Of a stretch of 64,000 bases of DNA, positions 18,174 through 26,444 are shown in pieces. The notes under the pieces are model-generated. The model was given only the letters and a program-made list of their open reading frames with translations, searched no databases and had not been told where the DNA came from. The translations under genes and the position numbers were made by a program. The stretch lies in NCBI RefSeq assembly GCF_000422765.1, contig NZ_AUGR01000001.1, forward strand, positions 62,001 through 126,000, given 5' to 3'. Position 1 is the stretch's first letter. Every line of letters starts with the position of its first letter. The DNA comes from Neptunomonas japonica DSM 18939. Its GTDB lineage: Bacteria; Pseudomonadota; Gammaproteobacteria; Pseudomonadales; Balneatricaceae.

Positions 18174-18530
18174 TTAGCGTTGTGGAATTGCAGCAACAAC
18201 TGAAACTTCGACTAATAATTCAGCTCTAGCCATACGTGCTTCAACGCATGCTCTTGCAGGCGCATAGCCTTCAGGCACCCACGCATCCCACACGGCGTTC
18301 ATGGCAGCGAAATCTTTCATGTCACGAATATAAAGCGTCGCAGACAGAATGTTTTTATTATCCGTTCCTGCTTGTTCTAGCAAAGCGTCAACCTTGGCAA
18401 GCATGGTGCGAGTCTGCTCTTGGATATCGCTATTAGCATCTGCGGCAACCTGACCACATAAATAAACGGTATCGTTATGGATGACAATACGGCTCATGCG
18501 TTGCTGAGTTTCAAGGCGAGTAATGCTCAT
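18174..18530 (-). CDS. RidA/YoaB-like Rid family protein
   Basis: This 118-residue YjgF/YER057c-fold protein has [27 protein letters not shown] and a C-terminal [22 protein letters not shown]. Rid proteins hydrolyse reactive enamine/imine intermediates released by PLP enzymes; the wording of the C terminus is nearer to the YoaB-type subgroup than to RidA itself, so the substrate is uncertain. The frame is open 10 codons further, but the ATG at 18530 has AGGA 7 nt upstream and gives the family start. It follows the sirtuin gene closely on the same strand. Confidence 0.87.
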   Translation of the reverse strand: MSITRLETQQRMSRIVIHNDTVYLCGQVAADANSDIQEQTRTMLAKVDALLEQAGTDNKNILSATLYIRDMKDFAAMNAVWDAWVPEGYAPARACVEARMARAELLVEVSVVAAIPQR

Positions 18531-18562
18531 GTTTTTTCCTGTCTTTGTCATTGTTGGCAACC

Positions 18563-19393
18563 TTAACTGAGTTGTTCCAACGTCTCTTTAATGGGTGAGT
18601 TTAGCTTCAATGTCAGCAGTTCGTCCGCACGTGTTTTTCCAAGCGTTAGTGCCGCTATTGGGATGCCCCACTCGTGCGCCCTTTTGCAAAAACGAAAACC
18701 TGAGTAGACCATCAGAGATGATCCGATTACGAGCAAGCCATCTGCTTTTTTTAGCTGCTCGAGTGAACGTTCAACGTGTTGTCGTGGAACATTATCACCA
18801 AAAAATACGACATCGGGTTTTAGTATCCCTTCACACACAGGGTAGTCACTGACTTTGAATAGACCAAAGTCTACACGCTCAAGATCCGCATCGCCATCCG
18901 GAGCGGCAACAGCCTGCAAATTTTTGAAACTAGGGTTTAATTCAAGCATCCAGTTATGAACTTGGTTGCGAGAGTAATTCGCTGCACATTCCATACATAG
19001 TACGCTATCAGAGCGGCCATGAAGGTCGATAATATTCTTCTGCCCTGCTTCTTGGTGTAAGCCATCAACGTTTTGTGTGACAAGAAGAGGTATGTGGCCG
19101 GTCTTTTCGAGTTCAGTTAGCTTCTTGTGCGAGGCATTAGGTTGGGCATCTCGCATCATTGGCCATCCTACTAAGCTGCGTGCCCAGAAGCGTTGCCGTG
19201 TTGCTAAGCTGCTCATAAAATCATTGTGCTGGACCGGCTGTTTTCGTTTCCACTGAGCGTTGTGGTCCCGGTAATCAGGAATCCCCGAATCAGTGCTGAT
19301 GCCGGCACCTGTCAAAACAACTAAGCGAGGATGCTTTTTTATAAACGCCTGTAGCTTAGAAGCGGCGTGCTGTGTAACTAATATCTCACTCAT
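18563..19393 (-). CDS. Class II (SIRT4-like) sirtuin, NAD-dependent deacylase family
   Basis: This roughly 276-residue Sir2 enzyme carries [17 protein letters not shown] for NAD binding, TQNVDGLHQ, the catalytic His in [18 protein letters not shown] and [14 protein letters not shown]. The wording [21 protein letters not shown] and LKLNS resembles mitochondrial SIRT4, so lipoyl/acyl removal or ADP-ribosylation are possible rather than plain deacetylation. The zinc site is unusual: CMEC supplies two Cys, but the second pair reads YPVC, with Tyr replacing one Cys. The ATG at 19393 overlaps the antiporter stop; an ATG at 19408 is also possible. No Shine-Dalgarno is clear for either. Confidence 0.87.
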   Translation of the reverse strand: MSEILVTQHAASKLQAFIKKHPRLVVLTGAGISTDSGIPDYRDHNAQWKRKQPVQHNDFMSSLATRQRFWARSLVGWPMMRDAQPNASHKKLTELEKTGHIPLLVTQNVDGLHQEAGQKNIIDLHGRSDSVLCMECAANYSRNQVHNWMLELNPSFKNLQAVAAPDGDADLERVDFGLFKVSDYPVCEGILKPDVVFFGDNVPRQHVERSLEQLKKADGLLVIGSSLMVYSGFRFCKRAHEWGIPIAALTLGKTRADELLTLKLNSPIKETLEQLS

Positions 19394-21242
19394 AGTGGGG
19401 CTTGGCATTATTTGCTTTGGGGTTGATGCTCATGTCTTTTTCATCAGGAGGAGACGTTTCAATTGATAGGATCGTCCAACCCTCTTTAACCGCGAGCTCA
19501 TCTTCTGGTACAAAAAACCTTAGCCGCCCCTCGGGAGTGATGGCCATCACAAGTGAGCGGTTATTGCTATGCTCTTCTTCCCAACGCGACAAGCTGTAGT
19601 CTTCTGATAGTGTTGTGGCTTTGAAGCGAGCATCTTGGCTCATAAGGCTTGAAAGTTTCTTGAATGAGAAGCTGTCTTTGCCCATTATTTTACCTTGATG
19701 CTCTGAAGCGACAGCATGGCGTGATGATGAAGTGCTGGTTTTTTCAGCCTTGATGGCATAAATAAAGCGGGTTTCAAATTCGCTGCGAAAATGCAAGCAG
19801 GCCAGTGCGTTTATCTCATGCTGTGGTGTGGCGGCAAGTAGTTGTCCATATCCTCCTAATTCGAGCTTCTCCGAAACGCGTGTTGAAAGCGGGTTTCCAT
19901 GTAAGGTTTTTAATCCAGCCATCCGAGCTTCGCTAATATTTTCCCAGCTAGGATCTATTAACAGTGTTGGGATATCTTGTTTGCCCAGTGCTATAGCAAT
20001 TGCGCGAGCTACTTTGTTGGCACCAATAATGACGAGTCCTTTTGACTCTGGTTCAGTAACGCCAAGTTTTTGAGCAACAAAGCGTGCAGTCGCACTTTGA
20101 AATACCACCGTTCCAATAATCACTGAAAATGTAAGCGCAGTCAGTAGTTCAGCGTTAGCGTAGCCATTTTCTTCTAGGCGTAGCGCAAAAAAAGCAGAAA
20201 CTGCCGCAGCAACAATACCTCGAGGACCAACCCAGGCGATTAAGCTTTTCTCTTGCCAGCTAAGGTCGCTGCCAATACTGCAAAGTCCCACAGATATGGG
20301 GCGAACAATAAATTGAATAACGGCGAGCAGTGCCAGTGCAGGTAAGCCAAGGGCGATGAGATGATCTAAATTAAGGCGGGCCGCTAGTAAAATGAATAAA
20401 CCGGAGATCAGAAGAATGGTTAGGTTTTCTTTAAAGGATAAGATCTCCTCGATATGAATACCTTTGGCGTTGGCCAGCCAAATCCCCATCACAGTGACGG
20501 CTAATAGGCCTGATTCATGTGCCAGATGGTTAGAGAACGTGAATGTGGTCAGTACTAAGGCGAGTGTGCCAAAGGCGTGTAGGTATTCGGGGAGCCAATG
20601 GCGACGGATCACAAAAGCCAGTAAAAAGGCAGCGAACGCTCCAAGTGCAGAGCCTACCAGAATAATTTCACCAAAAAGCAGAGCGGTGTGGGATATCAAC
20701 CCGCTGGCTTGCTGGCTTGATATTATCCATTCGAACACTAGCACTGCCATGAGGGCGCCTATTGGATCGATAATAATCCCTTCCCAGCGTAAAACATTAG
20801 CGATACGGCTGGTGGCGCGTAACGTTCGTAGCATAGGAATGATAACAGTGGGTCCTGTAACGACCACAAGAGCGCCAAATAATGCGGCTAGCTCGACAGG
20901 TAGTTCAATAATTAGATGAGAAGCGATAGCAATCAGGGCCCAAGTAATTAATGCCCCCCAGGTCACTAATCGCCGGACAACACTACTGACATCGCGTACC
21001 TGATTAAAGTGTAGTGTTAAGCTGCCTTCAAACAAAATGATGGCGATGGAAAGCGACACGACAGGAAAGAGCAGGTCACCAAACAGTGCGTCTGGATCCA
21101 GTGTTTGGCTTATCGGGCCAAGCAAAATACCGGTAACGAGTAAGAATAGAATAGCAGGAAGTTTTAAACGCCATGCTAGCCACTGGCAAGCGATGCTGCA
21201 CAGAGCGATGACTGCCAGCAATGAAGTATCAGAGAGTTGCAT
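19386..21242 (-). CDS. CPA1-type cation:proton antiporter with C-terminal TrkA-N-like domain
   Basis: This 618-residue protein has about 12 membrane helices over residues 1-385, with GPTVIIPMLR and LRWEGIIIDPIGA of the Na+/H+ exchanger fold, followed by a soluble region. That region starts as a Rossmann fold (GLVIIGANKVARAIAIALG, LLIDPSWENISEARMAG), which in related transporters binds nucleotides and gates activity. It should exchange Na+ or K+ for protons at the inner membrane and help pH or salt balance, as suits a marine cell. The ion is not decidable from sequence. Its end overlaps the sirtuin start. Confidence 0.9.
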   Translation of the reverse strand: MQLSDTSLLAVIALCSIACQWLAWRLKLPAILFLLVTGILLGPISQTLDPDALFGDLLFPVVSLSIAIILFEGSLTLHFNQVRDVSSVVRRLVTWGALITWALIAIASHLIIELPVELAALFGALVVVTGPTVIIPMLRTLRATSRIANVLRWEGIIIDPIGALMAVLVFEWIISSQQASGLISHTALLFGEIILVGSALGAFAAFLLAFVIRRHWLPEYLHAFGTLALVLTTFTFSNHLAHESGLLAVTVMGIWLANAKGIHIEEILSFKENLTILLISGLFILLAARLNLDHLIALGLPALALLAVIQFIVRPISVGLCSIGSDLSWQEKSLIAWVGPRGIVAAAVSAFFALRLEENGYANAELLTALTFSVIIGTVVFQSATARFVAQKLGVTEPESKGLVIIGANKVARAIAIALGKQDIPTLLIDPSWENISEARMAGLKTLHGNPLSTRVSEKLELGGYGQLLAATPQHEINALACLHFRSEFETRFIYAIKAEKTSTSSSRHAVASEHQGKIMGKDSFSFKKLSSLMSQDARFKATTLSEDYSLSRWEEEHSNNRSLVMAITPEGRLRFFVPEDELAVKEGWTILSIETSPPDEKDMSINPKANNAKPHYE

Positions 21243-21402
21243 TAAGCGTCCTGTATATTTTCTAATTGTCCGAGTATTACCCGTTATATGTATTCACTTT
21301 ACTGGCTTCTCACTGAAAATCCAGTGTTGCCAATCGAGGGCTAAATATAGCAGCGTATTGTTTTTCTTAGTAAAACAGTGCATTTCACTAATGGTGCGTT
21401 AG

Positions 21403-21798
21403 TTATACCGCGCCTGTGCCGATAAACCCTAATACTCCAATTGGCAATAACAACACCCACTGCGGCAGTTTGTAAAACACTTGTGCATTGAAGAAGATCC
21501 AGCCAATCACGATAAATAACGCAGCGAACAAGATGTAAAAGCTGGATAGTGCGTTCAGTAACAGCTCAAGTCCTAGTAGTTGGTCTGGCTGCGGATTGAA
21601 ACCAGCGCAAACGTATAGGCAAGATGTCAGCAACAGATACGCAGAAATCAAGTGCCAGCAGACCAGTAAACAACCTTTGATGTCGTGGGCTAAATCTGTT
21701 CTTAGGAAAGGACGAATGAGGGTTATTTGACCGCCAAATATGTGTATTGCGGTGGTGAGTAAGCCAATAGCGCCGGCGCTGAGTAGAAAGTTATTCAT
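21403..21798 (-). CDS. Small four-helix membrane protein of unknown function
   Basis: This 131-residue hydrophobic protein starts MNNFLLSAGAIGLLTTAIH and has four predicted membrane helices. Its form (a conserved HIFGGQ in helix 1, HLISAYLL in helix 2) suggests an uncharacterised integral membrane family. An open frame reaches 21849, but the ATG at 21798 has GGGA upstream and begins with a membrane helix. It follows a DUF3995-type gene by 34 bp on the same strand, and the two are probably co-transcribed under the divergent TetR regulator. I cannot assign a function. Confidence 0.7.
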   Translation of the reverse strand: MNNFLLSAGAIGLLTTAIHIFGGQITLIRPFLRTDLAHDIKGCLLVCWHLISAYLLLTSCLYVCAGFNPQPDQLLGLELLLNALSSFYILFAALFIVIGWIFFNAQVFYKLPQWVLLLPIGVLGFIGTGAV

Positions 21799-21832
21799 GC
21801 TTTGTGTCCCATGGTTGTGGGTGAGTGACGGT

Positions 21833-22261
21833 TTAAAGGTTGAGCACAATGCTCAAATAACCGGCTGCAAGCATCAAGCACAAGGGAGCAAAATAGTGCC
21901 GATCAAGTGACTTGAAAGGTTGAGTTCTGGGGAGGTTGGGTAGTGCATAAGAGGATAGCCCGCGCAGAAAGAAAACGGCAAAAAGAACCCACATTGACGT
22001 TAACCTGCACCATTCAGGTAGAGGAAGAGATATTACGTTGATGACCCATAAAGGCAGTACGGCCGCTGCCAATATCAGTAGTGCAACGAGCGCCGTGAGC
22101 CCCATACCTGGTGAGGCCTTGCCTGAGTCAACGCCAGCGACTGTACGAGCAAACTGTTTAGGGTCTTTGACTGGCCAAGTGCTGCCACTGGCCCACAGAA
22201 AATGTAGAGCCGAGACTCCAGCTAAAACGATAAACACTAGCCAAGCGATGAAAAGAATCAT
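21833..22261 (-). CDS. DUF3995-like membrane protein
   Basis: This 142-residue protein has four hydrophobic helices. The FLWASGSTWPVKD segment after helix 1 and the FFLRGLSSYALPNLPRTQPFKSLDR stretch (positions near residue 97) are characteristic of DUF3995 proteins, whose role is unknown. The ATG at 22261 has GGAG at a good distance; an open frame continues 18 codons upstream without support. It diverges from a TetR gene across 89 bp containing two matched palindromes, so it is probably a TetR-controlled gene. Confidence 0.78.
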   Translation of the reverse strand: MILFIAWLVFIVLAGVSALHFLWASGSTWPVKDPKQFARTVAGVDSGKASPGMGLTALVALLILAAAVLPLWVINVISLPLPEWCRLTSMWVLFAVFFLRGLSSYALPNLPRTQPFKSLDRHYFAPLCLMLAAGYLSIVLNL

Positions 22262-22287
22262 ATCTATCTCCAGTTTCACGTGCTTCC

Positions 22288-22301
22288 ATACGGTTACGTA
22301 T
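22288..22301. promoter_or_regulatory. Candidate TetR operator 1
   Basis: ATACG-GTTA-CGTAT is a 14-bp dyad, extended to CC...GG at 22286-22303. It shares its half-sites with the second dyad, whose centre lies 40 bp away. Confidence 0.65.
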
Positions 22302-22327
22302 GGTGCGGTAAACACTTGTTGCTGTCA

Positions 22328-22341
22328 ATACGCTAGCGTAT
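22328..22341. promoter_or_regulatory. Candidate TetR operator 2
   Basis: ATACG-CTAG-CGTAT is a perfect 14-bp palindrome ending 9 bp before the tetR ATG. Binding here would block tetR transcription or translation initiation, suggesting autoregulation. Confidence 0.68.
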
Positions 22342-22350
22342 GGTTGAATA

Positions 22351-22908
22351 ATGGAAGATAAACAACGATTAGATAAAATTGCTTGGATCAACGCGGGCTT
22401 CAGAGCGCTTTGTGTGAATGGGCCTGCGGCGTTAAAGGCTGAGTCTTTGGCGCGAGAGCTGGGCGTAAGCAAAGGCTCTTTTTATTGGCACTTTGCCAAC
22501 TTGGCTGCCTTTCGAGAGGCAATGATAGGACACTGGGTGTCGGTGGCGACAAGAGGCATTATTGAGTTTGTCGAAGCGCATAGCAAAGACCCAGATGAAC
22601 GTTTGCGGTATTTGGTGTATTTGTCGACTGAGCCGCCACCTGAGGCAGTTGGAGGTCGTGGGGCGGAAGGGGCTATTCGTTGCTGGGGTCGAGCTGATCC
22701 AGAGGTGGCGGAACACTTGCGTGCAGTGGACGCTACTCGGCTCGACTTTTGTTCAGAGCAGTTTTTGCAGCTCAATTTCAGCGCTGCAGAGGCGCGGTTA
22801 CGGGGGCGACTGCTGTATGCTTCTTTGATTGGTTTAGAGGACCTTGATCAGTCAGGGCTGGCAGTGTTGCGCGATGATTTACAGGCATCCTTGGATGTTT
22901 TGTTGTAG
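22351..22908 (+). CDS. TetR family transcriptional regulator
   Basis: This 185-residue protein has an N-terminal TetR helix-turn-helix: ALKAESLARELGVSKGSFYWHF at about residues 27-48 (SLARELGVSKGSFYWHF is the recognition part). The C-terminal ligand domain is less conserved. It diverges from the DUF3995-type gene and probably represses both that gene pair and itself through the two ATACG-N4-CGTAT dyads. The inducer is unknown. No strong Shine-Dalgarno precedes the ATG, and the operator lies in the expected leader, so the mRNA leader may be very short. Confidence 0.88.
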   Translation: MEDKQRLDKIAWINAGFRALCVNGPAALKAESLARELGVSKGSFYWHFANLAAFREAMIGHWVSVATRGIIEFVEAHSKDPDERLRYLVYLSTEPPPEAVGGRGAEGAIRCWGRADPEVAEHLRAVDATRLDFCSEQFLQLNFSAAEARLRGRLLYASLIGLEDLDQSGLAVLRDDLQASLDVLL

Positions 22909-22963
22909 GGGCCTTGTTTAGTGATATCGTGAATGCTGCGTTTGTTTATAAAAGTGCATCTTG

Positions 22964-23005
22964 ACCCATAGACTTATGCCGTACCATACTTTTACCTATA
23001 GATTT
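22964..23005 (+). promoter_or_regulatory. Direct repeats before the MocR gene
   Basis: ACCCATAGACTT (22964-22975) and ACCTATAGATTT (22994-23005) match at 10 of 12 bases and are 30 bp apart, about three helical turns. A weaker ACCATACTTTT lies between them. MocR regulators often bind direct repeats in their own promoter, so this is a candidate site. Confidence 0.35.
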
Positions 23006-23024
23006 TAGACGTGGTTAATCACAT

Positions 23025-24488
23025 ATGCCTTTTCACTTGTTCCATCTTGAAGCGGGCAGTAGCCGAACATTGCAGCAGCAGATTCGCTCTCAGCTGACAG
23101 CGGCTATTTTGAATGGCAATATTCCTGTGGATATGGCGCTGCCTTCAAGCCGTAAATTGTCTGAATTACTCGGTGTTTCGCGTAATACAGTCATTCGTGT
23201 TTATGAGTTGATGCTCAGTGAGAATGTTATTATTTCGCGTGAACGCAGTGGTTACTACATCAACCCAGAATACCGTGCTCAAGCAGCCCTTCCTCGCAGT
23301 GAGGCGAGTGGCGATGATCAAGTTAATTGGCAACGATTTTTGCACCAAAAACCCAGTGAACAGCGCAACATTGTTAAACAAAGCCACTGGCAGCGTTACT
23401 CCTACCCCTTTGTTTATGGACAGTTCGATCCACAAAGCTTTCCTGTACAGCAGTGGCGAGAGTGTTGCCGCGATTCTGTCACCGAAGCAGCTGTAGGAAA
23501 TTGGGCATCTGATCAGCTAATGGACGATCCTATGTTGATTGAGCATATTCAATCACATATTTTGCCCAGACGCGGTATATGGGCTAAGCCTGAGCAAATC
23601 TTGATTACGGTCGGGGCGCAGCATGCTATTTATCTCGTCTCAGAGCTAGTGTTACGACCTGGCGATACGTTTGGCATTGAAGACCCTTGTTATGTGGATG
23701 TACGTAATATCGCAGCTGCTCGCCCAGCAAACGTTGTGCCTATCCCGTTAGATGATGAGGGTTTGGTGGTAGATGAGCGGTTGTCTGAGTGTGATTGCAT
23801 CTATGTTACGCCGAGCCATCAATTTCCCACGACGGTAACGATGACATTGGAGCGCCGTAAGCAGCTCTTATTGAAAGCGGCTGAAGATGATTTTTTGATT
23901 ATTGAAGATGATTACGAAGCCGAAGCTAACTTCACGGGTACGCCGTGTCCCGCATTAAAAAGCATAGATCATGCTGGGCGAGTTATTTATGTAGGTAGCT
24001 TTTCTAAAACCTTGGCGCCAGGCTTGCGATTGGGCTACATGGTTGCAGACGAGGCGCTGATTAAAGAGGCGCATGCCTTGCGCCGCCTAATGCTTCGTCA
24101 AGCACCGATGAATAATCAGCGTACGGTTGCACTATTTATTGCGCGGGGCTATTACGATGCACTCATTAATCGTCAGAGCCTGATGTATAAAGAGCGTTGG
24201 CATCTCATGCGAGAAGCATTGGCCCGACACCTTCCTAATAGTACTAACCCACCTACATTTGGAGGTTCTTCATACTGGATTGAAGGGCCGACTGAACTGG
24301 ATTCTAGGAAACTATCTGAGCTGGCTAGAGCGGACAGTATTCTCATTGAACCAGGAGAAATTTATTACGCGAAGGCTCCGCTACTCAATTGTTTTAAGTT
24401 GGGGTATAGCTCGATCGCATCAGACAAAATTGAACCTGGTATCGATCGGTTAGCGCAATTAATTAACAGTCATTGGGGCAGTAGTTAA
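23025..24488 (+). CDS. MocR family PLP-dependent transcriptional regulator
   Basis: This 487-residue protein fuses an N-terminal GntR winged helix (PSSRKLSELLGVSRNTVIRVYE, around residues 40-61; SRKLSELLGVSRNTVIRVYE is the core) to a class I aminotransferase-like domain. The aldimine lysine is in YVGSFSKTLAPGLRLGY, and VTPSHQFPTTVTM and IIEDDYEAE are also family-typical. MocR proteins sense PLP or an amino compound and usually act on a neighbouring gene. The likely target is the semialdehyde dehydrogenase gene downstream on the same strand, or the catabolic operon after it. The effector is unknown. Confidence 0.92.
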   Translation: MPFHLFHLEAGSSRTLQQQIRSQLTAAILNGNIPVDMALPSSRKLSELLGVSRNTVIRVYELMLSENVIISRERSGYYINPEYRAQAALPRSEASGDDQVNWQRFLHQKPSEQRNIVKQSHWQRYSYPFVYGQFDPQSFPVQQWRECCRDSVTEAAVGNWASDQLMDDPMLIEHIQSHILPRRGIWAKPEQILITVGAQHAIYLVSELVLRPGDTFGIEDPCYVDVRNIAAARPANVVPIPLDDEGLVVDERLSECDCIYVTPSHQFPTTVTMTLERRKQLLLKAAEDDFLIIEDDYEAEANFTGTPCPALKSIDHAGRVIYVGSFSKTLAPGLRLGYMVADEALIKEAHALRRLMLRQAPMNNQRTVALFIARGYYDALINRQSLMYKERWHLMREALARHLPNSTNPPTFGGSSYWIEGPTELDSRKLSELARADSILIEPGEIYYAKAPLLNCFKLGYSSIASDKIEPGIDRLAQLINSHWGSS

Positions 24489-24613
24489 ACGAAAATGGGT
24501 TGTTTTGGTGTGATTTTTAACCGATAGGGTATGTTATCTGGTTCCTTTTTCATTCTAAGGTGTGATACCAGCTATTAGGGTTAAGTGAATCAACTGGTTC
24601 TCTGCGCTCAGCC

Positions 24614-24638
24614 AATAGCCCCATACACTGGGGCTATT
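24614..24638 (+). repeat. Inverted repeat between the MocR gene and mmsA
   Basis: AATAGCCCC and GGGGCTATT form a perfect 9-bp inverted repeat around ATACACT. No T run follows, so it could be a hairpin in the mmsA leader or a protein-binding site. Confidence 0.5.
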
Positions 24639-24716
24639 CTGAAATGGCGATACTATCGATGGTTGTTGAAAATACAGCCTCAGCATAGTTCGCTGAACGT
24701 ATGAGGCTTGGTTACC

Positions 24717-26255
24717 ATGAGTGCAACGACCCCCTATTACAAAATTCGTGATTTTATTAATGGCGAATGGATTGAAAACCACACGCTTGAAACTGCACCA
24801 CTTTACAACCCATCGACTGGGGCGGTACTGGGTGAAGTTCCTTTAGGTAACGAGGAGTCTTCTCGTGCAGCTACCGCTGCTGCGGCTGAAGCTTATCCTG
24901 CATGGCGTGATACTCCTCTGCCTAAGCGTATGGATTATATTTTTGCTATGCATTCAGCTATGGTCGAGCGCAAAGAAAGCCTTGCTCAAGCCATTGCTGT
25001 TGACCAAGCAAAGCATATCGCAGAAGCCCGAGGTGAAGTGCAACGCGTTATTGAAATTATACAGATGGCTTGTACTATTCCTGCTTTGATTCAGGGTGAA
25101 ACAGTTCCTAGTATCGCTAATAATATCAGTGGCCGTATTATCAAGGCGCCAATGGGAGTCTTTTGTGGTGTTGCGCCGTTTAACTTTCCTGCGCTGGTAT
25201 TTGGTTGGTTTATTCCGTTTGCTATTGGTGTTGGGAACACCTTTGTTTATAAGCCATCGACTGAGTCGCCGTTGTTCATGCAAGGAATTATGGAGCTATT
25301 AACCGTTATTGGTTTACCTAAAGGTGTGGTTAACATCGTGCACGGTGATCGTGAGGTTGTCGAAGCTTGGTATGACGATGAGAATGTCACTGGTGTTTGT
25401 TTGGTGGGCTCTACACCCACAGCAAAAGCGATAGCGCAAGGCTGCGGGCGTAACGGTAAAAAAACTATGCTGCTTGGTGGTGCTAAGAATTTCTTGGCAG
25501 TGATGGATGATGCACCGATGGAGCTACTTGTTGAGAATGTTTTGATGTCCGGCTATGGGTCGGCTGGCCAGCGTTGCTTAGCGGTATCTAACATTGCTTG
25601 CGTTCCCGAAATTCACGATGAATTTGTTGCACGTCTATTAGAAGCTTCAGAAAAGGTGACAGTAGGGGATGCTATGGATCCTGATGTTTTCATGGGGCCT
25701 GTGATTTCTAAAGCGGCAAAAGAGCGTATCGAGAAATACATTCAAATTGGTCTGGATGAAGGCGCTACTCTTCTTTTGGATGGGCGTAATCCTACAGTTT
25801 CTGCCGATAATCAAGATGGATATTACGTTGGTCCAACGATATTTACAGATGTAACTCCTTGTATGCAAATCGCGAAAGAAGAGATCTTTGGGCCTGTGCT
25901 AAGCATTATGAAAGTAGGTTGCATCGACGGTGCATTACGGATGATTAAGAACCATCCGATGGGTAATGGTGCCTGTATCTTTACTCAAAATGCATACAAC
26001 ATTGAAAAGTTCATCAATGCAGCGGATGTTGGCATGGTTGGCGTTAACGTAGGTATTTGTGCCCCTCATCCTTATATGCCATTTGGTGGTATCAAAGATT
26101 CATTGGTAGGTAACAACAAAGTACAGGGTAAAGAAGGTATCAATTTCTTTACGCAAAACAAGGTAGCTACCGTACGTGTAGTCGACCCTAAAGAGGGGCA
26201 GGTTGCTGCGCCTGCATCAACAAACAGTGATGTTCGAAGTTGTGTTGCTAGTTAG
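24717..26255 (+). CDS. mmsA: CoA-acylating methylmalonate-/malonate-semialdehyde dehydrogenase
   Basis: This 512-residue aldehyde dehydrogenase matches the MmsA/IolA group: FINGEWIENHT at the N terminus, FNFPALVFGWFIPFAIGVGN, GVCLVGSTPTAKAI, and the catalytic Cys in GSAGQRCLAVS. These enzymes convert (methyl)malonate semialdehyde and CoA to propionyl-CoA or acetyl-CoA. The usual partner transaminases or valine/inositol genes are absent; it stands between a MocR gene and the DUF1445-pxp operon. I placed the start at the ATG at 24717; a TTG lies three codons upstream. A terminator follows. Confidence 0.86.
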   Translation: MSATTPYYKIRDFINGEWIENHTLETAPLYNPSTGAVLGEVPLGNEESSRAATAAAAEAYPAWRDTPLPKRMDYIFAMHSAMVERKESLAQAIAVDQAKHIAEARGEVQRVIEIIQMACTIPALIQGETVPSIANNISGRIIKAPMGVFCGVAPFNFPALVFGWFIPFAIGVGNTFVYKPSTESPLFMQGIMELLTVIGLPKGVVNIVHGDREVVEAWYDDENVTGVCLVGSTPTAKAIAQGCGRNGKKTMLLGGAKNFLAVMDDAPMELLVENVLMSGYGSAGQRCLAVSNIACVPEIHDEFVARLLEASEKVTVGDAMDPDVFMGPVISKAAKERIEKYIQIGLDEGATLLLDGRNPTVSADNQDGYYVGPTIFTDVTPCMQIAKEEIFGPVLSIMKVGCIDGALRMIKNHPMGNGACIFTQNAYNIEKFINAADVGMVGVNVGICAPHPYMPFGGIKDSLVGNNKVQGKEGINFFTQNKVATVRVVDPKEGQVAAPASTNSDVRSCVAS

Positions 26256-26276
26256 TAAGCCTGTGTAACCTCCATT

Positions 26277-26302
26277 GGCTGATCAATCGATCGGCCTTTT
26301 TT
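26277..26302 (+). terminator. Intrinsic terminator after mmsA
   Basis: GGCTGATC and GATCGGCC pair (one T-G wobble) around AATC and are followed by six T residues. It separates mmsA from the downstream operon. Confidence 0.85.
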
Positions 26303-26322
26303 GTGTTCATAATTTGAAAAAC

Positions 26323-26349
26323 CATCTGATAAATAAAATTTATCAGATG
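26323..26349. promoter_or_regulatory. 27-bp perfect inverted repeat, candidate operator of the DUF1445-pxp operon
   Basis: CATCTGATAAAT, AAA, ATTTATCAGATG: two perfect 12-bp arms around a 3-bp centre, about 95 bp upstream of the first operon gene. There is no terminal T run and the stem is AT-rich, so a protein-binding site is more likely than a terminator. Confidence 0.6.
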
Positions 26350-26444
26350 TAACAATTATTTTCCATTAGACACGGGGCTACTTTACAGAGCAAGCTATGC
26401 TGATCTCAAAGTAGTTTAAAAAGTAAACAGATTAGAGGCATGCT

